A DNA stretch of 55,980 nt, taken from contig CAYWKJ010000004.1 in assembly GCA_964459205.1 (NCBI GenBank), positions 1 to 55,980 on the forward strand. Direction: 5' to 3'. A model generated the notes under the pieces. The model had not been told where the DNA came from. It did not search any database and worked only from the letters and a program-made list of their open reading frames with translations. A program made the position numbers and the translations under genes. Positions 9,191 through 18,769 of the stretch are shown one piece after another. Each line of letters begins with the position of its first letter. Within the stretch, counting starts at the first letter, position 1. This DNA is from JABJMC01 sp964459205. GTDB taxonomy: Bacteria; Patescibacteriota; Gracilibacteria; UBA1369; UBA12473.

Positions 9191-9958
9191 ATGGATTACT
9201 ACAAAATCCCAGAATTAGAATCATCAGAAAAATCAGGGGCACTAGCTGCTCTCAAGGACTTTAGTACCCAAATGAGTTGGGCTGCTGTATTTTCCGTGAT
9301 TATTTTTACAGTTGGTTTTTTTACTATTAACGCCGAGGCCTATTCTGACATCATGATGACCTGGGTTAGCCAGGATTTAGCGATTGAACAAGAGCAAGTT
9401 TTAACCGAGTCTGTCGCCGAACGAGTGCCAGTTCAACACACTATGGTTGTTCGCAACACTCCAGATTCTCAGAAAACACAAATTCCAACGCTGAGTTTAG
9501 AGGTGACTCCTCCGGAAAATCGTTTAATTATCCCCAAACTTGGCAAAAATGTGCCAATCGTAAATACAGACCCTGGTGATCTTATTGGAGCTGATTGGAA
9601 AACCTTAGAACAAGCTTTTCAGGATGATTTAAAAGATGGTGTTATTCATTACCCAGGAACCGCTGAGCCTGGCGAAATTGGTAATGTTTTTATCACGGGG
9701 CATAGTTCTTACTATCTCTGGGATTCCGGACGCTATAAGGATGTTTTTGCGCGCTTAAATCAGCTAGTGCCGGGCGATGAAATCACTATTTATTATGATC
9801 AAGAAAAATATCAATACACTGTACGTGAAAAGCGCGAGGTTCAAAATGATGATGTTGATGTTTTAGAACAAGGCGACGAAAAGATACTCACCTTAATGAC
9901 CTGTTCCCCAGTTGGAACTAACTTTAGACGACTTGTCATAGTAGCTGACCAGATTTAA
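9191..9958 (+). CDS. Sortase-family transpeptidase
   Basis: Membrane-anchored cysteine transpeptidase that attaches surface proteins to the wall. 255 aa. A hydrophobic segment at ~32-50 (WAAVFSVIIFTVGFF) is the N-terminal anchor. The sortase beta-barrel spans ~105-255: LIIPKLGKNVPIV, catalytic His in VFITGHSSYY, catalytic Cys in LTLMTCSPVG, and Arg in NFRRLV. The class is uncertain, closest to E or D. Operon partner of the M23 protein. No LPXTG-type sorting signal was found in the window's complete surface proteins, so its substrate is probably elsewhere. Its last 4 bp overlap the convergent 9955 gene. Confidence 0.93.
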   Translation: MDYYKIPELESSEKSGALAALKDFSTQMSWAAVFSVIIFTVGFFTINAEAYSDIMMTWVSQDLAIEQEQVLTESVAERVPVQHTMVVRNTPDSQKTQIPTLSLEVTPPENRLIIPKLGKNVPIVNTDPGDLIGADWKTLEQAFQDDLKDGVIHYPGTAEPGEIGNVFITGHSSYYLWDSGRYKDVFARLNQLVPGDEITIYYDQEKYQYTVREKREVQNDDVDVLEQGDEKILTLMTCSPVGTNFRRLVIVADQI

Positions 9959-10410
9959 GCCGCGGCCGCAGCTGGTGGCTCTTCCTCATCAACTTCTTCG
10001 AGCTGCTTAAGAAGCTCTTCTTCGGCTTTTTGTTCTTCAGCCTCTTCTTCAGTTTCTTGCTTAGCCAAAGTTTCACGTTTTTCACGGCGTTCTTGGTCTT
10101 TCCATTCCATAATGTGCTTTTGATTGAGCTTAGAAAGCTCAGCTTCGTATTCCTTATCCAGTTTAGCTAATTGTTCTTTTTCATGAACCAGGATCCCGCG
10201 TAGTTTTTGAATTTGTTCATCTGTCATAATTGGCAAAATCTGGAACCAGTATTCGCGTTCTTCCTTAGTCATGGATTCCGTATCATTGATAAGTTTCTCT
10301 AAATGAGGGTATTTTTCGCGAATATAATCCGGAATACGGCTCTTTTTTTCATCTTTTGGAGGGTTAGCTCCTCCTCCAGTTTGTTGCTGTGCTTGTGGAT
10401 CGTCTGTCAT
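9955..10410 (-). CDS. Hypothetical coiled-coil protein sharing a domain with the 33005 gene
   Basis: 151 aa, highly charged, no signal peptide or membrane segment. Residues ~30-110 are helical; ~110-150 form a Glu-rich tail ending in AAAAA. The segment from TKEEREYW to QKHIMEWKDQE aligns well with the C-terminal part of the protein encoded at 33005-33992 (QEQIDEL, ILEEEKE, QKHAAEWKDLE), so they share a domain of about 65 residues. The function is unknown. Own promoter candidate at 10438-10467. Confidence 0.8.
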   Translation of the reverse strand: MTDDPQAQQQTGGGANPPKDEKKSRIPDYIREKYPHLEKLINDTESMTKEEREYWFQILPIMTDEQIQKLRGILVHEKEQLAKLDKEYEAELSKLNQKHIMEWKDQERREKRETLAKQETEEEAEEQKAEEELLKQLEEVDEEEPPAAAAA

Positions 10411-10437
10411 GAGATAAGTAAATTAAATACGTTAAGG

Positions 10438-10467
10438 ATTATAACTAAAGATTAAGTTGTCGTCCAA
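10438..10467 (-). promoter_or_regulatory. Promoter candidate for the 9955 gene
   Basis: Read on the minus strand: TTGGAC (10462-10467), 18-bp spacer, perfect TATAAT (10438-10443). It overlaps the 3' end of the upstream 10452 gene. Leader about 20 nt. Confidence 0.5.
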
Positions 10468-11984
10468 GATATTTGCCCGCCATCTTTTTTTGCAGAGCTA
10501 TCAAAGTAGGCTGCTACTGTTAGGTCAGGGGTGTTTTTCTTAGAAGGAAGATAGTCCGCAGGATTTTCAGAAAGATTTTCTGTTTCATCAAAATCATCAA
10601 AAACCTGCGTCATAAAAGCATCAAATTGTTCAGGGTTTTCTTTCCGGAAGGTTTGAAGTGTGGCAAAATCATCGGCTGGGACTTTCTCACTCAAGCCATC
10701 ATAATTACCACTATCACGTTCATTAGCGAATTGAGCTAAACTATACATTCTAACCTGTAAAATTTGTGGAGACTGGGCCTCTGGAATTGCAAAATGCTTT
10801 TCAAACAAGTCCTTAGAAGTCCCAAAAGTTGCTGCCGCTTCCTCTTCCTTTTCTCCTCCAAAAAAGCCCATAATCCCACTCAAGCCGCCACTAGTAAAGA
10901 ACTTAATCGCTAGCCCCAGTGCAGAAAACATGGCAGTCAGTGTGCCTGCTTTCCATAAATATGAAAACTCACCCATAAACCCGGCAATATCATTATCTTC
11001 AATAATTTTATCAATCGCCTTATCATCTTCATTAGTTTTCCAGGTGCCAATTTCAGCAACAGTAGCAATAGTGCGTAAGTCTAGACTGGACCCACGACGC
11101 GGATACATAACTGAGAGGGTAGCCTCATCTAGAGTGAGTATGCCTTTATACTCCTCTTTAGCTAGATAGGCTTTTACGTCGGCCATACTTACGACCATGG
11201 TAAGGACTTCAGGTTCTTCAGTGACTTCTGTCTCGGGCTCTGGCTCCGGTTCAGGATCGGGTTCCTCAGTAGCTTCAGTAGCCTCAGTAGTTTCAGTGGC
11301 CTCAGGCTCTTCGACTTCTAGAGGCGCGATAACTTCAATAGCTGGAGCTGCTGGCAGAGATTCCTCCTCCTCTTCCTCATCAAGTTGAGTGAACCACTCG
11401 TCTTGATCTATATTCCCACCTTCATCACTATCTAAATAAGCCTCATAACCCAGCCAATCCTCTGGAGGAGTTTTGAGAAGCCAAACATAATAGCCTACAT
11501 AATAAATTGGGTTTGGAATTCGGCCTTCTTTTTCAAATCTCCAAGGTTCTTTATAAAAAATCTTTTGCAGAGCTCTTTGGAAATCTTCATTTTCATTCAC
11601 TTCCTCAATTTCTGTTTTAAATGTGCTCAAAGTTCTGCCAGTTGAGTTTTGAACAGCTTCTATATAGGCATCAATAAAAATATCTAAATACTCTATGTAG
11701 GTCGGAGGATTACCATCTGGCACTTGATTCAGAAGATCCATGGCTTGCATTACCTCGTGCTCAAAAATCATAAAAGTATTCTCATCAAGGAGGGTAATCC
11801 CTTCTTCTATTTTTGGTCCATTTAGGTCATACTTAAAGTAATCTCTAACACTATCTTGAAAATCAGTGACATCGATGTCAGATCGATTTTCACCAATCAT
11901 CAGAATCAACGTATCTAAACGGTCCTCATGATTAGTGATCAATTCAGCATCGGCATCTGTTTGTTCTTCTGTAAAGAAAACCAT
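10452..11984 (-). CDS. Hypothetical acidic protein with Glu/Pro/Thr linker
   Basis: 510 aa if started at ATG 11984. An in-frame ATG at 12032 would overlap the upstream gene by 29 bp; the A-rich leader before 11984 is like those of other genes here, so 11984 is preferred. Residues ~1-205 are a charged domain of unknown type. Around ~210-265 lies a low-complexity linker rich in TEATEAT and PEPEPE. A moderately hydrophobic Gly-rich stretch follows near residues 355-385 (TAMFSALGLAIKFF, SGIMGFFGG), possibly a membrane-associated helix. No signal peptide. Probably co-transcribed with the 12004 gene, 19 bp upstream. Confidence 0.78.
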   Translation of the reverse strand: MVFFTEEQTDADAELITNHEDRLDTLILMIGENRSDIDVTDFQDSVRDYFKYDLNGPKIEEGITLLDENTFMIFEHEVMQAMDLLNQVPDGNPPTYIEYLDIFIDAYIEAVQNSTGRTLSTFKTEIEEVNENEDFQRALQKIFYKEPWRFEKEGRIPNPIYYVGYYVWLLKTPPEDWLGYEAYLDSDEGGNIDQDEWFTQLDEEEEEESLPAAPAIEVIAPLEVEEPEATETTEATEATEEPDPEPEPEPETEVTEEPEVLTMVVSMADVKAYLAKEEYKGILTLDEATLSVMYPRRGSSLDLRTIATVAEIGTWKTNEDDKAIDKIIEDNDIAGFMGEFSYLWKAGTLTAMFSALGLAIKFFTSGGLSGIMGFFGGEKEEEAAATFGTSKDLFEKHFAIPEAQSPQILQVRMYSLAQFANERDSGNYDGLSEKVPADDFATLQTFRKENPEQFDAFMTQVFDDFDETENLSENPADYLPSKKNTPDLTVAAYFDSSAKKDGGQISWTTT

Positions 11985-12003
11985 TTTGTTTTTATTTTTT
12001 AGC

Positions 12004-12402
12004 TTAAACGATGTAAACATCACCCAGTTCATCCTCGAGGTTTTCTTTGGTGAGGCGAATAGAGTGAATTTCGTTTTTTATTTGAAAAGTTACAGTTTGA
12101 TCCATTTTCCATAGATCATAAATACGACGCAGAGCGCTTAAAATATTAAAAGCATTCTGGTCGGCTTTGCCTTTTTTGGCATCATCTAACTTATTATAAA
12201 TTAGTTCATTTAAAAGTGAGCTCGGAGAATGAGTTTGAATCTGTCCAGATTCAAATTTAGCCATTACATCATTTAGAAACGCTTCGTCCTCGGGGTCAAA
12301 GCCTGTTGGATCAGCCTGAGGCTGATTTAGACGTTCTTGCACATCTTCATCGATGTGAGCATCATCTGTTGCGGGATCGTATAATGGGTTTACATCATTC
12401 AT
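12004..12402 (-). CDS. Hypothetical small acidic protein
   Basis: 132 aa, acidic, no signal peptide. The N-terminal ~40 residues look disordered (DPATDDAHIDED); the rest is mostly helical. I recognise no family. It is the first gene of a two-gene minus-strand unit with 10452, driven by the promoter at 12442-12470, and divergent from ligA. Confidence 0.75.
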   Translation of the reverse strand: MNDVNPLYDPATDDAHIDEDVQERLNQPQADPTGFDPEDEAFLNDVMAKFESGQIQTHSPSSLLNELIYNKLDDAKKGKADQNAFNILSALRRIYDLWKMDQTVTFQIKNEIHSIRLTKENLEDELGDVYIV

Positions 12403-12441
12403 AACGAACTTTACTTAAGCTTAAGTTCAATTTATCATTCA

Positions 12442-12470
12442 ATTATACCAGAAAAAAGCCTCTCAAACAA
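12442..12470 (-). promoter_or_regulatory. Sigma70 promoter for the 12004-10452 unit
   Basis: On the minus strand: TTGTTT (12465-12470), 17-bp spacer, perfect TATAAT (12442-12447). Start codon is about 40 nt downstream. Confidence 0.7.
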
Positions 12471-12487
12471 CCTGATCTTGCCTATTT

Positions 12488-14494
12488 ATGGAAATGTCTC
12501 GTGACCAAGCTAAAGACCGTCTAAAAAAACTTAGAGAAGAAATTCGAAAACGTAATTATGAATACTTTGTTTTAGATGAATCAAACGTGTCTGAGGCTGT
12601 ACGTGATTCTCTCAAAAGAGAGCTAATTGAACTAGAAAATCAGTTTCCAGATTTAATTAGCGAAGATTCGCCCAGTCGACGAGTTGGGAGTGTTCTTTCC
12701 GGGCGTTTTGATAAAGTCGCTCATAAAACACGTAAATGGTCGCTTTCTGATGCTTTTTCAGAAGAAGAAGTGCATGAATGGGGGAAACGATTAACGAGGT
12801 TTTTACCTGGGGAAGTAATGGATTTTGTGTGTGAATTAAAAATTGATGGATTAAACGTCACGCTTTGGTACGAAAATGGTCATTTAGCCAAGGCAGTAAC
12901 GCGTGGAAACGGAAAAGAAGGCGAGGATATCACGCATACCGTGCGAACTATTCAGAGTGTGCCCCTTGTTTTGCAGGAGCCAGTAACTATTGAAGTTTCG
13001 GGTGAAGTGTTTATGTCTAAAAAAAGTTTTGCCAAATTAGAGGGGGACTTTGCCAATCCTCGTAATGCTGCGGCTGGGGCTGTTCGGCAGCTTGATCCAA
13101 GCGTAGCCGCGGGACGAGAACTGGACATGTTTTTTTACGCAATTGGTGAGAATAATTTAGAAAACCCACCAAAAAATCAAGTAGAATTATTCGCTACCTT
13201 AAAACGATTAGGCTTAAAGGCGAATAAAAAATTTGAACACAAACAAGAGGTCGATGCAGTGGTGAGGTTTTGCCATCATTGGGCCGAACATCGTAATGAT
13301 TTGCCATACGAAATTGATGGGGTTGTGGTGAAGGTGAATTCTTTTGATAAACGCCAAAAATTAGGATATACGGGCAAAGCTCCGCGCTATGCCGTGGCTT
13401 TTAAGTTCCCGGCGGAGCAAGCTACTAGTCAAATTTTAGACATTTCAGTTCAAATTGGCAGAACTGGAGCTCTGACCCCTGTAGCTGAGCTTAAACCTAC
13501 GTTTGTGGATGGATCTACAGTTTCACGCGCTACACTCCACAATGAAGACGAAATTAAACGCAAAGATGTACGCATTGGCGACACAGTTATTATCCAAAAA
13601 GCTGGGGACATTATCCCCGAGGTCGTAGAGGTTTTAACAGATTTGCGAACTGGGAAAGAAGTCCCGTATGTTTTTCCAAATGAGTGTCCCGCCTGCGGCG
13701 GGCCACTGACGCGCCCCGCGGGGGAGGCGATCACTCGTTGTTTGAATGATAACTGCTATGCGGTTAAAAGGAGATCTTTGATGCATTTTGTGTCCCGCGG
13801 GGCACTTAACATTGACGGTCTTGGCGATAAAATCATTGATCAAATACTTGAAGCGGGCCTCGTGAACGATGTTGCCGATATCTTTACTCTTACCAAAGAG
13901 GATTTTCTAGGGCTTGAGCTTTTCCAAGACAAGCGAGCCGAAAAAGTAGTTATCGCGATTGAAAAAGCCGCCAATATGGACCTGCACCGCTTAATTTTTG
14001 CCCTTGGCATCCGGCATGTCGGCGAGCAAGCCAGCGAATTAATTGCCAATTTTATTCAAGAAAAAATGAAAGAACAAGAAATAACACCTCAATCTCTTGG
14101 TGATTTTGCGAAGTTTGTTTTTAAAGAGGAGTGGGAAGGGATCGAAGGCATTGGCAATATTGTTGGCCAGTCACTTTACGACTGGTTCCAGAAACAAGAC
14201 AACCAGAATTTACTTAGCAAATTAGCTGCAAACAGCGTAACTTTCAAAAAAAATGAAACCTCTCAGCTTGAGCAAATATTTGATGGAAAAACTTTTGTTT
14301 TAACCGGAACACTTTCCATCCCACGCGCTCAGGCCAAGCAATGGATAAAAGAGCGTGGCGGACATGTTAGTTCTTCTGTTAGTACAAAAACAAGTTATGT
14401 TTTAGCGGGCGAAAATGCTGGCTCCAAGTACGATAAAGCCAAAACCCTAGGAATTACTATTTTAGAGGAAAAAACCTTCCAGGAGATGCTATAA
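12488..14494 (+). CDS. ligA: NAD+-dependent DNA ligase LigA
   Basis: Seals nicks in replication and repair. 668 aa with domains in order: Ia NMN-binding (~1-70), adenylation with the nucleotidyl-acceptor Lys in ELKIDG near residue 120, OB fold (~320-400), four-Cys zinc finger (CPACGG and CLNDNC, ~405-432), helix-hairpin-helix (~440-585), and BRCT (~595-668, KTFVLTGTL). Unusual: the Ia motif that normally reads SDAEYD is SEAVRD, so the NMN-stacking Tyr is Arg. ATG 12488 or 12494 are both possible. No Shine-Dalgarno. Confidence 0.97.
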   Translation: MEMSRDQAKDRLKKLREEIRKRNYEYFVLDESNVSEAVRDSLKRELIELENQFPDLISEDSPSRRVGSVLSGRFDKVAHKTRKWSLSDAFSEEEVHEWGKRLTRFLPGEVMDFVCELKIDGLNVTLWYENGHLAKAVTRGNGKEGEDITHTVRTIQSVPLVLQEPVTIEVSGEVFMSKKSFAKLEGDFANPRNAAAGAVRQLDPSVAAGRELDMFFYAIGENNLENPPKNQVELFATLKRLGLKANKKFEHKQEVDAVVRFCHHWAEHRNDLPYEIDGVVVKVNSFDKRQKLGYTGKAPRYAVAFKFPAEQATSQILDISVQIGRTGALTPVAELKPTFVDGSTVSRATLHNEDEIKRKDVRIGDTVIIQKAGDIIPEVVEVLTDLRTGKEVPYVFPNECPACGGPLTRPAGEAITRCLNDNCYAVKRRSLMHFVSRGALNIDGLGDKIIDQILEAGLVNDVADIFTLTKEDFLGLELFQDKRAEKVVIAIEKAANMDLHRLIFALGIRHVGEQASELIANFIQEKMKEQEITPQSLGDFAKFVFKEEWEGIEGIGNIVGQSLYDWFQKQDNQNLLSKLAANSVTFKKNETSQLEQIFDGKTFVLTGTLSIPRAQAKQWIKERGGHVSSSVSTKTSYVLAGENAGSKYDKAKTLGITILEEKTFQEML

Positions 14495-14505
14495 TGTGGT
14501 ATAAT
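14477..14505 (+). promoter_or_regulatory. Promoter candidate for the 14533 gene
   Basis: Perfect TATAAT at 14500-14505 with a weak -35 TTCCAG at 14477-14482 (17-bp spacer). A second TATAAT lies at 14490-14495 without a good -35. The element overlaps the end of ligA. Confidence 0.5.
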
Positions 14506-14532
14506 AAACAGAAATAAATATAAAATTACAAC

Positions 14533-15954
14533 ATGAGTGAGCAAGAACGTGCTTTAGACAGCGGCGCAGACCATGGAGGAATCTCTCCTGAAGAAGGCTT
14601 AGCGGCAATTGAAGCAAGGCGTGATGATATTACCGAATCCACTGCTCAAGCGAGAGCAGAAATTGAGGCAGACCCGTCTTTGCAGGTAGATACTCCGGAG
14701 GAGGCTTTAGCTCGAAAAGAGTCTTATGCTAAAGGGCTTCCATTTGCGAATTCTCGCGAAGCTCTAGCCGTTGCCCGCGAAGGAGGTAAAGGGGTTCATA
14801 TCACTGAAGGCGGAATTATATTAGAGCACGGAGTAGTTTGGGTTGAGCCAGAGAATCCCTTTAACTATGCTGCGGTAGATCTTAGAGACACTGAGGTTGA
14901 TCGAGCTGCCCGGCAAGAGGCTGAAGCGGCTGGTCGCGAATACAAAAATGCTGGTCAGGCTTATTATGCTGCTATTTATCGTAGAGACGGCCTGTATATG
15001 GATGAAAACCGACAAATAAAACCACAAGACGGATTAACTTGGGTGGGGGAGACCCCTAATTATGCGGTTAGGCCGAGGCGGAATTATCGAGCCCGTCCAG
15101 TCCCAGATAGAGAGGTGCCAGAGCCAACCGAAGCGCCAGAGCCAACCGAGGTACCGGAGCCAACTGAAGAGCCAGAGCCAACCGAGGTACCAGAGCCAAC
15201 TGAAGCGCCAGAACCAGTAGAGACGATCCCAACTGAGGCCCGCAGAAAAGAATTCATGTTAGCGAGTATTGATGAAAGATATCCCGGCAGTCCAGTCATT
15301 AGTATGGCAGATGGAATTGTTTTTGATTACATCCCACCCGGCAAAAAGGAAAGTGAGGCAGTTGAATGTCGGCTAACCAGTACGAGTTTAATGGTTGGTG
15401 ATAAAGAAATGACAATTAGGAATAATGAGCAGCTGAAGTTATGGGCTGAAGTCCCAGCTGTAAAGGAGTCTCAAGACGTATTCAAAATCGGTGGAGCTCA
15501 AATAGATAAAGTCAAAAAAACGAGTACCGGTTTTGCTATAGAAAGCATATTACTCACTAGAGTTAGATTTGGTAAGGCAGTTACTCATGAAGCTGGTCTA
15601 AGTTGGGGGGGCATCACATATACAAAGAGGTCGGAAGCAGATTTTTTAACAGAAAAACGGAAAATACTAAGAAAACTACGAGAAAAGGGAGTTTTATGCC
15701 CAGAAGTCCAAAACATAGAAAGTGATAATATCCCAAATAGTCTTACCTTAAGGGTCACAGACTTAACACAATTAGATACTACTAGCGATGGCATCCAAAG
15801 CTTATCTTTGTTTACAGTTTTAGAAGCAGGTCATGGGTCGCTAGCAACCGCGAAGGCTACCCAAAAAACAGTGTCAGAAGAAAAGGTAGCGCATGGAGCA
15901 TTAGATGCTTATGTTTACAGCGAAGGAACTTATAGCATGGAAGTTATAGCCTAA
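14533..15954 (+). CDS. Hypothetical protein with PEPTE repeat
   Basis: 473 aa, family not recognised. N-terminal half (~1-195) is Ala/Glu-rich and partly helical. It is followed by a proline-rich linker of about 30 residues made of the six-residue repeat EPTExP, and a globular C-terminal half (~240-473) of mixed strands and helices. No signal peptide or membrane segment. The two-domain plus Pro/Glu linker plan resembles that of the 10452 product. The 3' end overlaps the convergent folC by 4 bp. Confidence 0.8.
   Translation: MSEQERALDSGADHGGISPEEGLAAIEARRDDITESTAQARAEIEADPSLQVDTPEEALARKESYAKGLPFANSREALAVAREGGKGVHITEGGIILEHGVVWVEPENPFNYAAVDLRDTEVDRAARQEAEAAGREYKNAGQAYYAAIYRRDGLYMDENRQIKPQDGLTWVGETPNYAVRPRRNYRARPVPDREVPEPTEAPEPTEVPEPTEEPEPTEVPEPTEAPEPVETIPTEARRKEFMLASIDERYPGSPVISMADGIVFDYIPPGKKESEAVECRLTSTSLMVGDKEMTIRNNEQLKLWAEVPAVKESQDVFKIGGAQIDKVKKTSTGFAIESILLTRVRFGKAVTHEAGLSWGGITYTKRSEADFLTEKRKILRKLREKGVLCPEVQNIESDNIPNSLTLRVTDLTQLDTTSDGIQSLSLFTVLEAGHGSLATAKATQKTVSEEKVAHGALDAYVYSEGTYSMEVIA
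15121..15210 (+). repeat. Five 18-bp in-frame tandem repeats
   Basis: Five consecutive units encode EPTEAP, EPTEVP, EPTEEP, EPTEVP, EPTEAP, followed by a degenerate EPVE. They form an extended linker; copy number may vary between strains. Confidence 0.9.
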
Positions 15955-17252
15955 AATTCTTCCACCAGTTTAAACGACCCGGTCACACAAATGGGGTTTC
16001 TTCCGGATAACTTCCCGGCTTTTTGCCAGGCGATACGCAGGTTATTCGTAATGGCGCAGGTTACGTTTTGGTGCGCTAGAACATCTTTGATTTTTTCGTT
16101 TACTAGGCGGGCGGGTAAAGCGCGTGGATGATTAACTTGAGTGAGTACAACCGAGTCACCGTAACGGCATAAATTACGTACGAACCCGGCCGCGTCCTTA
16201 TCTTGTAAAAAGGCCAAAATAAACGTGATAGATTCGCCGCCATAGATTTCCGCCAGTGTTTTGCGGAGCGCAGTGGCTGATTCTGGGGTATGTGCACCAT
16301 CCAGGATTAATTCTTTTCCACCTTGTACCCGAAATTCAAATCGTCCAGGCAAAGTTAGGTTATCCCAAACATCCAGGACCGGACTAGGATCAAATTCTGG
16401 CATCAAAGCATCCAGCGTCGCCCAAGCAGTTTGGGCATTTTGAGTCTGATGTTCACCAATTAAAGCTAATGAAACTCGCGGAATCATCCGCGTTGGAGTG
16501 GTTAAACGAAACGAATAACGTTCTGGCGAACGCTCTAAAATAGCCGCTTCATAACGGCGGGGCACTACAATTGGGTCTGCTTTTTTTTGCAAGCAAGCGG
16601 TTCGTGCAAAGTCTAAGATCATTGGATCGGATTGGTGCGAAATAATAGCGGGAGTATCTTCGCGTACAATTCCCAGCTTTTCATAGGCAATTGACGTGAT
16701 GCTGTTACCCAAAACATCAGTGTGTTCTTTTTCTATCGGGCAAACAACCGAAACAATCGGACTTTCTACTACATTTGTAGCGTCTAAACGTCCTCCTAAA
16801 CCTGTTTCAATTACTGCAAAATCTACATCCTCATCATGAAAATGCTGCAAAGCAATCGCTGTTAAAACTTCAAAAGAAGTCACAAAATTAGCTGGAGCAA
16901 TACGATCAATAACTTTGGCATAGCGATTAAAAAGTTTTTCAAAATTTGGAGTGCTAATTGGCGCTCCATTTACAAAAATTGCTTGAGTCGGGTCATGCAA
17001 GTATGGAGACATAAAAACTCCCACCTTTTTCCCCAACGCTTGTAGACCACCGGCGATCAATGCCGAGGTTGAGCCTTTTCCTTTAGATCCAGTGACGTGA
17101 ATTACTGGCAACCCTTTTTCGGGATTTCCAACCTCATTTAAGAATCTCTGAAAACGCGCTAAATCAAAAAAATCATCTTGCCTCTGCTCTTTTCTAATTC
17201 CATCAAAAGCTGGCAGGGCCTTAAAACGTTCTATAGCGCTCAACTCGTTCAT
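15951..17252 (-). CDS. folC: Folylpolyglutamate/dihydrofolate synthase family protein
   Basis: Mur-ligase-type amide ligase adding glutamate to folates. 433 aa. The P-loop reads HVTGSKGKGSTSAL near residue 55; further family motifs are SPYLHDP, FEVLTAIAL, ETGLGGRLDATN and ILDGAHTPESA. ATG 17252 lies 9 bp after the dnaX stop, so folC is the last gene of a minus-strand run with dnaX. I see no other folate gene in the window. Confidence 0.93.
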   Translation of the reverse strand: MNELSAIERFKALPAFDGIRKEQRQDDFFDLARFQRFLNEVGNPEKGLPVIHVTGSKGKGSTSALIAGGLQALGKKVGVFMSPYLHDPTQAIFVNGAPISTPNFEKLFNRYAKVIDRIAPANFVTSFEVLTAIALQHFHDEDVDFAVIETGLGGRLDATNVVESPIVSVVCPIEKEHTDVLGNSITSIAYEKLGIVREDTPAIISHQSDPMILDFARTACLQKKADPIVVPRRYEAAILERSPERYSFRLTTPTRMIPRVSLALIGEHQTQNAQTAWATLDALMPEFDPSPVLDVWDNLTLPGRFEFRVQGGKELILDGAHTPESATALRKTLAEIYGGESITFILAFLQDKDAAGFVRNLCRYGDSVVLTQVNHPRALPARLVNEKIKDVLAHQNVTCAITNNLRIAWQKAGKLSGRNPICVTGSFKLVEEF

Positions 17253-17261
17253 AAACTTGGT

Positions 17262-18740
17262 TTAATCAAGGACTTCTCCACCAAAAATTTCCGCGGCCTG
17301 GTCTGCAATTTTATCCATGCTAACCAACTTATTAACAACTCTAATTTTGACCCCAAAAACCTTTGAAAAAGCTTCTTCGATTTCTACTTTGCTAGCCGTG
17401 ATATCAACTTTTCCAAGATGAAAATTTGATTGAAAATCTATATAAACTGTACCTCCCTCTATCTTATTAATTAGGCCAGAGCGAAAAGATTGCCGTACTG
17501 ATGGGGTTCTAATTCCTTCTAATACGCGCGGGAAAAGTTCTTTTACATTATTCAAAGAAAGTTCAGTGATAGCTTCTTGTGGTTCCTCAGTGGCATCATC
17601 CTTTTTAGCGGCTTTTTCGTCAGGGATTGGTTTAAGACCTTCTTTTTCAGCTTCCTTAGTTTCTTCCTTTTTACTACTACTTAAAATCCCACCAAACCAG
17701 CCAGCTTTTTCTTCTTCTTCAGGAGTCATACAACCCTTAATTACCGCAATTTCTAAGGGAAGTTGGATAATAAGACTATTTTTAAGATCTTTAGCGGCTT
17801 GTTGGAACAAATTAACCCAGCGTAGATATTTTTGCATTTGCTCCTTTTTCCCAATGGAATCAAGGAGCTTGCGCCGTAAATGATCCAAAAATGCCCGGTT
17901 AAATTGATACAAATCATGCCCCTCCTGATGAAGATTATGAATTTCAGCGAGCCCCGCCTTAAAATCAGCTTTTTCAAGAGACTGGAAAAGTTTTTCTAAA
18001 GCAGCGTGACCACTTAATCCTAAAACCGAAGTTACTCCGTCTAGAGTCAGTTTTTTATCACTAGCAATCTGTTCAAAAGCCGAAATCGCATCACGCAATC
18101 CACCTTCTGCAGTTTCAGCAATTATTTTGAGAGCTTCTTCTTCGGCCTCAATTTGTTCGTGCTTGGCAATGTGCTGCAAACGGTTCTTGATAGTCTCACG
18201 ATCAATCCGATGAAAATCAAAACGCTGACACCGTGAAACAATTGTTTCTGGAATTTTATGAGCCTCGGTTGTGGCCAAAACAAAATAAGCGTGCGCTGGT
18301 GGCTCTTCTAAAGTTTTAAGCAGTGCATTAAAAGCTGGGGTAGTAAGCATGTGCACCTCATCGATGATATAAACCTTATGTGGAGCCTGATTTGGCGCAA
18401 ATCTAATCTTTTCTCTAAGATCACGAATTTCATCAATACCGCGGTTTGAGGCGGCATCAATTTCAATCAAATCAATCAGTTTGCGATCATTCATTAATTG
18501 GCAGTACTCACACTTGTTACAAGATTCTCCACTTGGCTCAGGGTTAATACAGTTAATAGCCTTGGCTACTAAACGAGCAGTAGTAGTTTTTCCAGTCCCT
18601 CGAGGCCCACAAAACAGATAAGCATGCGATAAATGCCCACCTTTAATCGCGTTAAGCAAGGTGTTCCGAATGTGGTCTTGGCCCACTAGGTTTTCAAAGT
18701 TGCGGGGTCGATACTTTCGATAAAGGGAAATGTCAGCCAC
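17262..18740 (-). CDS. dnaX: DNA polymerase III subunit gamma/tau
   Basis: AAA+ clamp-loader subunit. 492 aa. Walker A GPRGTGKTTTA near residue 45, zinc-binding Cys cluster CNKCEYC, Walker B VYIIDEVHML, sensor region FVLATTEAHKIP and arginine finger SRCQRF. A charged Lys/Glu linker (~350-400) leads to a C-terminal domain (~400-492). Start codon is GTG (18738-18740). No slippery A-run typical of the gamma frameshift was identified. It lies 29 bp downstream of a GT4 gene. Confidence 0.96.
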   Translation of the reverse strand: MADISLYRKYRPRNFENLVGQDHIRNTLLNAIKGGHLSHAYLFCGPRGTGKTTTARLVAKAINCINPEPSGESCNKCEYCQLMNDRKLIDLIEIDAASNRGIDEIRDLREKIRFAPNQAPHKVYIIDEVHMLTTPAFNALLKTLEEPPAHAYFVLATTEAHKIPETIVSRCQRFDFHRIDRETIKNRLQHIAKHEQIEAEEEALKIIAETAEGGLRDAISAFEQIASDKKLTLDGVTSVLGLSGHAALEKLFQSLEKADFKAGLAEIHNLHQEGHDLYQFNRAFLDHLRRKLLDSIGKKEQMQKYLRWVNLFQQAAKDLKNSLIIQLPLEIAVIKGCMTPEEEEKAGWFGGILSSSKKEETKEAEKEGLKPIPDEKAAKKDDATEEPQEAITELSLNNVKELFPRVLEGIRTPSVRQSFRSGLINKIEGGTVYIDFQSNFHLGKVDITASKVEIEEAFSKVFGVKIRVVNKLVSMDKIADQAAEIFGGEVLD

Positions 18741-18769
18741 TTAAAAGTAATTAGATTGTAAGAGGACTC

